A stretch of DNA of 13,989 bases from Limnohabitans sp. (GTDB lineage Bacteria > Pseudomonadota > Gammaproteobacteria > Burkholderiales > Burkholderiaceae_C), in the NCBI GenBank assembly GCA_030729445.1, contig JANQXJ010000225.1:1-13989 (forward strand), in the 5' to 3' direction. Shown piece by piece: positions 7,897 through 13,989 of this stretch. Position 1 is the first letter of the stretch, and each line of letters opens with the position of its first letter. The notes below the pieces were generated by a model. That model saw only the letters and a program-made list of their open reading frames with translations, had not been told where the DNA came from and did no database searches. Both the position numbers and the translations under genes were made by a program.

Positions 7897-9185
7897 CCGA
7901 AGCCTTGCTGGGATTTTTGGCTATTTTTGTGCTGGCGCTGGTTCGTATGCCCTTGGCTTTCTCCATGGGCCTGGTAGGCATTGTGGGCATTGGCCTGACA
8001 CGGGGCTGGTTGCCAGCACTGGCCAGCACGGCTCAGGTGGTGCATGAGACTGGATTTGCCTACACCTTGTCGGTGATTCCTCTGTTTATTTTGATGGGGA
8101 ATTTTGTGGCTCGAGCAGGTCTGGCGCATGAACTGTTCCACGCGGCCTACACCTTCATCGGGCACCGTAAAGGAGGCTTGGCACACGCCACCATTGCCGC
8201 TTGCGCAGGTTTCGGTGCCATTTGTGGCTCATCGATTGCTACGGCGGCCACGATGAGCAAAGTGGCATACCCCTCAATGAAAAAATTGGGTTATAGCGAT
8301 GCCATGTCAACGGGCGTGATCGCAGCGGGTGGCACTTTGGGCATCATGATTCCGCCCTCCACCATTTTGGTGATCTACGGCATCATCACTGAAACCCACA
8401 TTGGCAAACTCTTTGCCGCAGGCGTTTTACCCGGCATTTTGACTGCTTGCTTGATGATGCTGGCCGTCGTCTTGATGACTTGGCATGATCCTGATCATGC
8501 CCCCGCTGGCGAGAAATTCAGCTGGCGTGAACGTCTCAAAGCCGTTCGCGGCATCTGGGGTGTGCTGCTGTTGGTGGTGCTGGTTCTGGGTGGCATCTAC
8601 GGAGGCTTTTTCACTGCCACCGAGGGCGCAGGCATGGGGGCTACAGGTGCCTTTCTTTTCGCTTTGGCACGAAAAGCCTTGACATGGAAAGTTATGGCCC
8701 AAGTTCTGGTTGAATCGGCCCGCACGACAGCCATGTTGTTCACGCTTTTGATTGCAGCCACCATTTTCGCCAACTTCGTCAACTACACCAGCTTGCCATT
8801 TGAGCTCAAAGATTGGATCACGGGACTAGGCCTCTCGCCCATCATGATCGTTGCCGCGATGATGTTGATTTATGTGCTGTTGGGCACGGTCATGGAAGAG
8901 TTGACCATGGTCTTGCTGACCATTCCTTTGTTTTTCCCAATTGTGGTGCAACTGGGTTTTGACCCAGTCTGGTTTGGCGTGCTGATCGTTATGGTGATTC
9001 AGATCGGACTGATCTCGCCTCCTGTGGGAATGAACTTATTTGTGCTCAACACTTTGCTGCCCAATGTGGGACTGGGCGCCATCTTTCGAGGCGTCTGGCC
9101 CTTGGTGTTGGTGTTGGTCATCACCCTGGGCATTTTGTTAGCCTTTCCGGCCATCAGTCTTTGGCTGCCATCGATGATGGATTGA
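7893..9185 (+). CDS. dctM: TRAP transporter large permease subunit
   Basis: This 430-residue, very hydrophobic protein is the DctM-type transport subunit with about 12 membrane segments. Family motifs are GSSIATAATMSKVAYPSMKK followed by LGYS, GGTLGIMIPPSTILVIYGI followed by ITETHIG, and, near the C-terminus, a QIGLISPPVGMNLFVLN stretch typical of the family. It couples ion flow to uptake of the ligand captured by DctP. The start is GTG at 7893, overlapping the dctQ stop by four bases (GTGA), which indicates translational coupling. The 3' end overlaps the convergent MscS gene by 32 bp, with no visible terminator. Confidence 0.94.
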   Translation: MTEALLGFLAIFVLALVRMPLAFSMGLVGIVGIGLTRGWLPALASTAQVVHETGFAYTLSVIPLFILMGNFVARAGLAHELFHAAYTFIGHRKGGLAHATIAACAGFGAICGSSIATAATMSKVAYPSMKKLGYSDAMSTGVIAAGGTLGIMIPPSTILVIYGIITETHIGKLFAAGVLPGILTACLMMLAVVLMTWHDPDHAPAGEKFSWRERLKAVRGIWGVLLLVVLVLGGIYGGFFTATEGAGMGATGAFLFALARKALTWKVMAQVLVESARTTAMLFTLLIAATIFANFVNYTSLPFELKDWITGLGLSPIMIVAAMMLIYVLLGTVMEELTMVLLTIPLFFPIVVQLGFDPVWFGVLIVMVIQIGLISPPVGMNLFVLNTLLPNVGLGAIFRGVWPLVLVLVITLGILLAFPAISLWLPSMMD

Positions 9186-10446
9186 CCATGTGCATCACCC
9201 GCTGCGGGTACGGAATCTCAATCTTGTGCTCGCGCAGAGCGGCCAAGATCTGCATGTTGATGGTCGAGCGCAGCGCCAGTTGGCCATTTTCTGGATCGGC
9301 AATCCAGTAACTCACGGTGAACTCCAGACCGTCCGCGCCAAACTGGCTCAAAAAGGCATTGGGCGCGGGGTCTTTGAGCACCCGCTCTTGGCTCTCACAA
9401 GCCTGGGTCAACAGGCGCCGCACCAGTTCCACATCGCTGTCATAAGCCACCGAAACCAACGTCGTCTGAGACATTTGGGAGTCCATCAGGGTGAAGTTTT
9501 CCACCCGGTTGATGATCAAAAACTCATTGGGCACGATGGATTCGCGGCCATTCAGCGCCCGGATCACGGTGTACCGCGCCTTGATATCGACAATGCGCCC
9601 CTCAAAACCGTCCACCAGAACCATGTCCCCGATGCGCATGCTGCGCTCGGCCAAGATCACAAAGCCACTGACGTAGTTGGAGGCCAGCTTTTGCAAGCCA
9701 AAGCCAATGCCCACGCCCACCGCACCGCCCAGCACAGACAAGGCTGTCAGGTCAATGCCGACCGAAGACAGCGCCAACAGCAAGCCCAAAAACATGAGCA
9801 AGGCCCGCACCGTGTTGCTGATGACCTTGCGCAGCGACAAGTCGCTGCCTGTGGCTGACCTGAGCAAACGTGCTTCGATGGCCGCCGACACCCACAGCGC
9901 CACAATCAGCACCGCACCGGCCGTGAGCGCCCCCTCGATCATGGTGCGCACCGACAACACGCTGCCGCCGATTTTCCAGCTGATCTGGTCGAGCTCGTTG
10001 AGCACCAAGGGCAAAATGCCCGTGACCCACAGCACCACCGCGCCCCAGGCCAGCCATGAAATGGTGCGCTCCAGCACCCGCACAAAGGGCGCATTGGCAA
10101 ACGCCACCTGCAGCACCTTCACGCCCAAACGAATCACCGCCAGCGAAATACATACTGGTAACAAAACTGAAAACAATGGCACAGGCTGCTGCAAAGTTAA
10201 CAAGGTGCGGGCCACAAAAGTCAGCCCCAAAAGCAGCACCGGAAACAATACCCCATCGATGAGCCTGCGGCCCAGCAAAATGGCCAAATCCTGGCCGCTG
10301 AATACTCGTTGCACACCCCAGGTCATCAGCCAAGCCAACACCAAACAAGCTGCAAAGGCGCCCAAGGCCATCAACGACTCAGGCCGCGCCAAAGCGAGTA
10401 CCAAACCCATCGGATCAACCCCCGCCATATTGCTCATACCAGCCAT
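9154..10446 (-). CDS. MscS-family mechanosensitive channel
   Basis: This 430-residue inner-membrane protein has an N-terminal set of about five hydrophobic helices (from ~25 to ~225) followed by the MscS core. The pore-lining helix is LGGAVGVGIGFGLQKLASNY (239-258) with the small-residue pattern typical of TM3, then GFVILAERSMRIGDMVLVDG and the beta domain (VPNEFLIINRVENFT). C-terminal cytoplasmic alpha/beta domain is complete. It is larger than MscS itself (286 aa), fitting the YbdG/YnaI-like medium class. Such channels relieve turgor on osmotic downshock. The ATG at 10446 has AGGA seven bases upstream and overlaps the upstream crotonase gene by 13 bp; a second ATG at 10437 overlaps the stop as ATGA but is 16 bases from that site. 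Last gene of a three-gene leftward unit. Confidence 0.92.
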   Translation of the reverse strand: MAGMSNMAGVDPMGLVLALARPESLMALGAFAACLVLAWLMTWGVQRVFSGQDLAILLGRRLIDGVLFPVLLLGLTFVARTLLTLQQPVPLFSVLLPVCISLAVIRLGVKVLQVAFANAPFVRVLERTISWLAWGAVVLWVTGILPLVLNELDQISWKIGGSVLSVRTMIEGALTAGAVLIVALWVSAAIEARLLRSATGSDLSLRKVISNTVRALLMFLGLLLALSSVGIDLTALSVLGGAVGVGIGFGLQKLASNYVSGFVILAERSMRIGDMVLVDGFEGRIVDIKARYTVIRALNGRESIVPNEFLIINRVENFTLMDSQMSQTTLVSVAYDSDVELVRRLLTQACESQERVLKDPAPNAFLSQFGADGLEFTVSYWIADPENGQLALRSTINMQILAALREHKIEIPYPQRVMHMVNPSSMAAKD

Positions 10447-11234
10447 GACGGTGTCCTTTTATCGATGAAAGCCTGCACACCCTCTTGAGCCACTTCATGC
10501 ACCATGTTGCAGGCCATGGTTTGGCCCGCCAACTGGTAAGCGGATTCGATGCCCATCTCGCGCTGTTGGTAAAACAAAGCCTTGCCTACTCGCACCGCCT
10601 CACGCGGTTTGGCCAAGATGGCGTTCACCAAATTGTCGATCTGCACATCCAGTTCTGCCGTTGAGCACACGCGGTTGACCAGCCCACGGCTTTGGGCCTC
10701 GGCCGCTGAAATGAAGCCCCCTGTCAGCAGCATCTCCATGGCCTGCTTGGCGTGCATGTTGCGCACCAGCGGCACACTGGGTGTGGCGCAAAACAAGCCC
10801 ACATCGATGCCGTTCACACCAAACGTGGCGCTGTCGACCGACACCGCCAAATCGCACTGCGCCACCAACTGGCAACCCGCCGCCGTGGCCAAGCCCTGCA
10901 CGCGGGCAATGACGGGCACAGGCAGCTTCTGAATCGACATCATCATCCGGCTGCACTGGGCAAAAAGCTGCTGGTAATAGGCCAGCTCGGGCTGAGCCCG
11001 CATTTCCTTGAGGTTGTGCCCGGCGCAAAAGGCCTTGCCCGCCGCGCCCAGCACCACCACGCGGGCCTGCTCATCTTGCGCAATCGCGTTCAAAGTATTC
11101 TGCAGTGCGGTCAGCATCGCCTCGCTCAAAGTGTTGAAGCTGGCGGGGCTGCTGAGGGTCAAGCGGTGCACACCACGCGCATCGCGCTCGTGCAGCAGCA
11201 ACTCCTGGTCAGAGGGGGTGTTTGATTCGGTCAT
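10434..11234 (-). CDS. Enoyl-CoA hydratase/isomerase-family protein, ECHDC3-like, without the hydratase glutamates
   Basis: This 266-residue crotonase-fold protein keeps the acyl-CoA and oxyanion-hole elements: GKAFCAGHNLKEM (66-78) and ATAAGCQLVAQCDLAV (116-131). The two glutamates that act in rat mitochondrial enoyl-CoA hydratase (E144, E164) line up with Q122 and G142, exactly 20 residues apart as in the model, so normal hydratase chemistry is unlikely. The segment FGVNGIDVGLFCATPSVPL closely recalls the GLFCSTP region of human ECHDC3, and I place it in that subfamily; its reaction is poorly known. The ATG has no strong ribosome site. It lies 36 bp downstream of the histone-deacetylase-like gene and overlaps the MscS gene, so all three are probably cotranscribed. 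Confidence 0.9.
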   Translation of the reverse strand: MTESNTPSDQELLLHERDARGVHRLTLSSPASFNTLSEAMLTALQNTLNAIAQDEQARVVVLGAAGKAFCAGHNLKEMRAQPELAYYQQLFAQCSRMMMSIQKLPVPVIARVQGLATAAGCQLVAQCDLAVSVDSATFGVNGIDVGLFCATPSVPLVRNMHAKQAMEMLLTGGFISAAEAQSRGLVNRVCSTAELDVQIDNLVNAILAKPREAVRVGKALFYQQREMGIESAYQLAGQTMACNMVHEVAQEGVQAFIDKRTPSWLV

Positions 11235-11270
11235 GGCATCGATTGTGCCAAACCCTCAACAGCAGAGTTT

Positions 11271-12224
11271 TTAAACGTCGGCCAGCACACGCAAGTGCGC
11301 TTCCACACTGCGCCCCAGCGCACTCAGGTTGTAGCCGCCTTCCAGGCAACTCACGATGCGCCCTTTGGCGTGGCGCAAAGCCACTTCTTTGATGCGTTGG
11401 GTGATCCAGGCGTAGTCCTGCTCCACCAGGCCCATTTGGCCCATGTCGTCTTCGCGGTGGGCATCAAAACCCGCGCTGATGAAAATCAGCTCCGGCTTGT
11501 GCGCCTCCAGGCGCGGCAACCACATCATGTCCACCAACTCGCGAATATCCATGCCCCGCGTGTAGGCCGGCACCGGCAAATTGACCAAGTTGGCGGCATT
11601 CGATGTGGAGCCACCTTCCGGGTAAAAAGGGTGCTGAAAAAAGCTCACCATCAAGATGCGCTCGTCGCCCGCCACGATGTCTTCGGTGCCATTGCCGTGA
11701 TGCACATCAAAGTCCACGATAGCCACCCGCTTGAGCCCATGGCGCTCCAGCGCGTACTTGGCCGCGATGGCCACGTTGTTGAAAAAACAAAAACCCATGG
11801 CCTTGTCACGGCAAGCGTGGTGACCGGGCGGGCGCACAGCGCAAAAAGCATTTTCCAGCTCACCCGCCAGCACGGCGTCGGTCGCATCGAGCGCAGCACC
11901 CGCCGCGACCAATGCTGCCTCCCAGGTGTGGGCATTGATCATGGTGTCCGGGTCCAAGCTGGTGTGAGTGGGGCCGCCCGCGGCCATGTCTTCACACAAG
12001 GCATCGCCCAAACCACGCAAGGCCGCCACATGCATGCGGCCATGGGCCAGTTCGATGTCGGCCAGGGAAGCCGGACTGGCCTCTCGCCTTTGCAGTGCCA
12101 TGTCTACGCCGCTGATCAGCAAGCGGTCTTCGATGGCCCCCAAGCGCTCTGGACACTCCGGATGACCCGCACCCATCTCGTGCTTCCAACAAGTGGGATG
12201 GGTGAAATAACCTGTCGCGCCCAT
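11271..12224 (-). CDS. Histone deacetylase family protein (acetylpolyamine/acyl-amide amidohydrolase-like)
   Basis: This 317-residue zinc amidohydrolase has all active-site pieces: RPPGHHA (131-137) with the two catalytic histidines H135/H136, VDFDVHHGNGTEDI (170-183) with zinc ligands D173 and H175, GFDAH (252-256) with zinc ligand D254, and EGGYNL with Y298. Bacterial members remove acetyl or other acyl groups from polyamines, small amides or lysines; the substrate here is unknown. The frame stays open to 12584, but that would overlap the divergent transglycosylase by more than 230 bp and the extra residues have no family resemblance. The ATG at 12224 starts MGATGYFTHPTCWKHEMGAGHP, the usual N-terminus, with GGAAG at 12233-12237, eight bases upstream; ATGs at 12245 and 12254 lack such a site. 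First gene of the leftward unit with the crotonase and the MscS channel. Confidence 0.92.
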   Translation of the reverse strand: MGATGYFTHPTCWKHEMGAGHPECPERLGAIEDRLLISGVDMALQRREASPASLADIELAHGRMHVAALRGLGDALCEDMAAGGPTHTSLDPDTMINAHTWEAALVAAGAALDATDAVLAGELENAFCAVRPPGHHACRDKAMGFCFFNNVAIAAKYALERHGLKRVAIVDFDVHHGNGTEDIVAGDERILMVSFFQHPFYPEGGSTSNAANLVNLPVPAYTRGMDIRELVDMMWLPRLEAHKPELIFISAGFDAHREDDMGQMGLVEQDYAWITQRIKEVALRHAKGRIVSCLEGGYNLSALGRSVEAHLRVLADV

Positions 12225-12232
12225 GAATGTGT

Positions 12233-12237
12233 CTTCC
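12233..12237 (-). promoter_or_regulatory. Ribosome binding site that decides the deacetylase start
   Basis: GGAAG on the minus strand lies eight bases before the ATG at 12222-12224. No comparable purine run precedes the two upstream in-frame ATGs, so it favours the shorter 317-residue protein. Confidence 0.6.
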
Positions 12238-12335
12238 CGATGCATCACAGCCATTAAGACTGTTATTTTTGAAGAATTAACCAAATTTTCAGGGTTCCAG
12301 CTTAGCACGGGCTTCCTCGCCCGGCGTTTAAACTC

Positions 12336-12340
12336 AAGGG
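12336..12340 (+). promoter_or_regulatory. Ribosome binding site favouring a GTG start
   Basis: AAGGG ends one base before the ATG at 12342, too close to serve it, but seven bases before the in-frame GTG at 12348. The GTG is therefore the better start for the transglycosylase; the difference is two residues. Confidence 0.6.
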
Positions 12341-12347
12341 AATGCAT

Positions 12348-13583
12348 GTGATCAAAACCCATCCCAAGTCCAGCCTCCGCAAACCCTTTCAGGGCTTGGT
12401 CACCATGGGTCTGGCTCTGGTGGTGGGCGCTCTGACCGCATGGGCCGCGGCCATCACACCCGTTCACGCTCAAACGGCCCAAGGCGCTGAACCCCAACAA
12501 GCCAAGAGGCAAGCCAAACCCAAGACCCAGCCCGCCCAAGCCAAGACGCCGCAGCGCAAAAAAAATGTAGCCCCAAAAAAACAAGCGCCTCGGCCTGCTC
12601 GCTTGGCCGCCGTGACGGGCATGCCACTGGCCAGCTCAGCGCTAACCCAGACCTGGGTGCAAGATGCCGCACAGCGCCTGCAACTGGACCCGATCTGGGT
12701 CCAAAACACCTTGGCACAGGCCCAGCGCCTGCCCTCGGTCGAGCGCCTCGTGCTGCCGCCCAGCAGCCCCACGGCCAAAAACTGGGCCGCCTACCGCGCC
12801 CGCTTCATTGAACCCATCCGCATCCAAGCGGGCGTGCGCTTTTGGCAAAACAACCGCAACGCTTTGGAGCGGGCCGAGCGTGAATACGGTGTGCCCGCAT
12901 CGGTGATCGTCGGCATCATTGGGGTGGAAACTTTGTACGGCCAAAACACTGGCAACTTCCGCATCCTTGACGCCCTGGCCACACTGGCCTTTCACTTCCC
13001 CAGTGCCCACCCCCGGGCCGCTGCACGCCAGGCCTTTTTTCAAAGCGAGTTGGAGCAATTTTTGCTGCTCACCTCACGCAGCGGGGCCGACCCTCTCAGC
13101 ATACGTGGCAGCTACGCCGGGGCCATGGGCCTGCCGCAATTCATGCCGTCAAGCTGGGCCAAATTTGCCGTGGACTTTGATGGAGACGGGCGCATCGACC
13201 TGTTTGGCAGCCCCACCGACGCCATTGGCTCGGTGGCCAACTACTTCAAGGCCTTTGGTTGGCGCCCCGGCATGCCCACGCATTACCCGGTCACCCTCAC
13301 ACCGGGCCAATCCGACATGGACAGCCTGCTCGCCCCTGACATCCTGCCTACCTTCAGCGTGGCCAGTTTTGTCGGCCAGGGTGCCGCCCTATCAGGCGCA
13401 GCACTGCAGCACCCAGGCCCACTGGCCTTGATCGAACTGCTCAACGGGCCCGATGCCCCCAGCTACGTGGCTGGCACGGAGAACTTCTATGTCATTACCC
13501 GATACAACTGGAGCAGCTACTACGCCATGGCAGTGATTGCGTTGGCCGAAGCCGTGGCGCGGGAAATGCAAAGCAAGCCATGA
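12348..13583 (+). CDS. Lytic murein transglycosylase B family protein
   Basis: This exported protein of 411 residues (GTG start; 413 from ATG at 12342) cleaves the MurNAc-GlcNAc bond of peptidoglycan to give anhydro-muropeptides. Order of parts (GTG numbering): a long signal sequence ending VHA around residue 41, with no lipobox cysteine, so it is periplasmic rather than a lipoprotein like E. coli MltB; a low-complexity linker rich in Lys, Pro, Gln and Ala (~43-85); then the MltB domain. VIVGIIGVETLYGQNTGNF carries the catalytic glutamate E194. SYAGAMGLPQFMPSSW and DFDGDGRIDLFGSPTDAIGS follow, the latter resembling the EF-hand-like loop of MltB. A C-terminal NFYVITRYNWSSYYAMAV segment is typical. 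The end overlaps the next gene by four bases. Confidence 0.93.
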   Translation: MIKTHPKSSLRKPFQGLVTMGLALVVGALTAWAAAITPVHAQTAQGAEPQQAKRQAKPKTQPAQAKTPQRKKNVAPKKQAPRPARLAAVTGMPLASSALTQTWVQDAAQRLQLDPIWVQNTLAQAQRLPSVERLVLPPSSPTAKNWAAYRARFIEPIRIQAGVRFWQNNRNALERAEREYGVPASVIVGIIGVETLYGQNTGNFRILDALATLAFHFPSAHPRAAARQAFFQSELEQFLLLTSRSGADPLSIRGSYAGAMGLPQFMPSSWAKFAVDFDGDGRIDLFGSPTDAIGSVANYFKAFGWRPGMPTHYPVTLTPGQSDMDSLLAPDILPTFSVASFVGQGAALSGAALQHPGPLALIELLNGPDAPSYVAGTENFYVITRYNWSSYYAMAVIALAEAVAREMQSKP

Positions 13584-13801
13584 ATCCGCTTAACCCCAAA
13601 AAACTGTTGCTGACCAAGTGGACGGCTGTGAAACCAGTGGCCAAGCAAAAGCACTTTTTGGTCAGCCGGGTGATCCAGCCCGAACAGCCCACCGACCCGA
13701 TTGAGTTGGTGGAAATCGAGGCGGTGTTTTCAAAGGCCACGCAGGTCATCGCCTGGCGGGATCTGCAGAATGACAGCGTGTGGCGGCAGGGTTGGGTTTG
13801 A
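13580..13801 (+). CDS. Small tryptophan-rich conserved protein (TIGR02450-like)
   Basis: This 73-residue protein has NPKKLLLTKWTAVKP at the start, KHFLVSRVI in the middle and WRDLQNDSVWRQGW at the end, which fits the small Trp-rich family TIGR02450 as I remember it. No function is known for that family. It has no signal peptide or membrane segment, so it is probably cytoplasmic. Its ATG overlaps the transglycosylase stop (ATGA at 13580-13583), pointing to translational coupling and cotranscription. Confidence 0.85.
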   Translation: MNPLNPKKLLLTKWTAVKPVAKQKHFLVSRVIQPEQPTDPIELVEIEAVFSKATQVIAWRDLQNDSVWRQGWV

Positions 13802-13972
13802 CACGTCATCCATAAGTTTTGCAAACTGAAAAGCGGGCAAGTCAGCCGGTCCTCGTGCGATCTGAAGCAGCTCGTTCACCCAATCCACCATTCGTTCAAA
13901 AATGCTGGCTTTAAGCCAGAAGCTTTCCGTACATTCAGTCTTCGTCGGCATGCGCTTGAGCACAAGAGCCAT
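13730..13972 (-). CDS. Hypothetical small ORF at the right edge, doubtful
   Basis: An 80-codon minus-strand frame begins at ATG 13970-13972 with only a weak purine run before it. The first two thirds (TECTESFWLKASIFERMVDW) look like amphipathic helices and could be protein, but the last 24 codons lie antisense to the Trp-rich gene. I recognise no family. A 15-bp near-perfect palindrome, CTGGCTT-T-AAGCCAG (13905-13919), lies inside it. It may be a real small gene, a gene remnant, or chance. The remaining sequence from 13802 to 13989 shows nothing else. Confidence 0.25.
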   Translation of the reverse strand: MALVLKRMPTKTECTESFWLKASIFERMVDWVNELLQIARGPADLPAFQFAKLMDDVSNPTLPPHAVILQIPPGDDLRGL

Positions 13973-13989
13973 ACCGACCGTTGATCAAC

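Larger units (their letters stand above)
12225..12347. other. Divergent promoter region, deacetylase/transglycosylase
   Basis: This ~120-bp stretch separates the two divergent starts and must hold both promoters. It is AT-rich at 12260-12292. A small hairpin, CGGGC (12308-12312), loop TTCCTC, GCCCG (12319-12323), lies in the probable leader of the rightward gene. I could not assign reliable -35/-10 boxes on either strand. Confidence 0.4.

Noticed and set aside
9190..10468. Long plus-strand ORFs (9190-9858 and 9677-10468) opposite the MscS gene
   Set aside because: Shadow frames; composition (Ser/Thr/Lys-rich or His/Gln-rich) is that of antisense to hydrophobic protein, and the MscS product is unambiguous.
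12308..12323. GC hairpin in the transglycosylase leader as a terminator or riboswitch
   Set aside because: Only five pairs and no T tract on either strand; kept as a minor structure within the divergent region, not as a separate element.
12225..12584. N-terminal extension of the deacetylase frame to a start at 12584
   Set aside because: The extra ~120 residues lie antisense to the transglycosylase signal peptide and linker and resemble no HDAC-family N-terminus; the ATG at 12224 has a suitable ribosome site.

Overview
The window looks like the chromosome of a GC-rich betaproteobacterium, most likely Burkholderiales and probably a Comamonadaceae-type freshwater or soil genus. This is judged from protein style and gene order (etfB-etfA-acyl-CoA dehydrogenase; a histone-deacetylase-like gene next to a crotonase and an MscS channel; a tripartite TRAP transporter; a cyanophycin-synthetase-like end). 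No database search was possible, so the taxon is an inference. No rRNA, tRNA, CRISPR array, insertion sequence or phage gene was seen.

Left part (1-6080): the 3' end of a probable cyanophycin synthetase runs rightward and meets a leftward block. Read in its direction of transcription, that block is etfB, etfA, a rho-independent terminator, a large DmdC-like acyl-CoA dehydrogenase, a nitronate-monooxygenase-family flavoprotein, and an acyltransferase-3 membrane protein whose frame is cut by one TAG codon. The acyl-CoA dehydrogenase passes electrons to the EtfAB heterodimer, so this block serves acyl-CoA oxidation. An inverted repeat upstream of etfB (TTGACGT / ACGTCAA arms) is a good operator candidate.

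Middle (6080-9185): a divergent, AT-richer intergenic region leads rightward into a complete TRAP transporter, dctP-dctQ-dctM. A perfect 10-bp hairpin with eight T lies between dctP and dctQ, and the T run touches the dctQ start codon. This suggests that the binding protein is made in excess over the membrane subunits. The transported substrate cannot be told from the sequence.

Right part (9154-13989): a second leftward block, in order of transcription a histone-deacetylase-family amidohydrolase, an ECHDC3-like crotonase lacking both hydratase glutamates, and an MscS-type channel, is divergent from a rightward pair: an exported MltB-type lytic transglycosylase coupled by ATGA overlap to a small tryptophan-rich protein. 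The last ~190 bases hold only a doubtful leftward small ORF.

Most of the window is ordinary housekeeping and catabolic content. I found no convincing undescribed multi-gene system. The best leads are the dctP-dctQ intercistronic structure, the nonsense codon in the acyltransferase, the etfB operator, and the glutamate-less crotonase next to a deacetylase.
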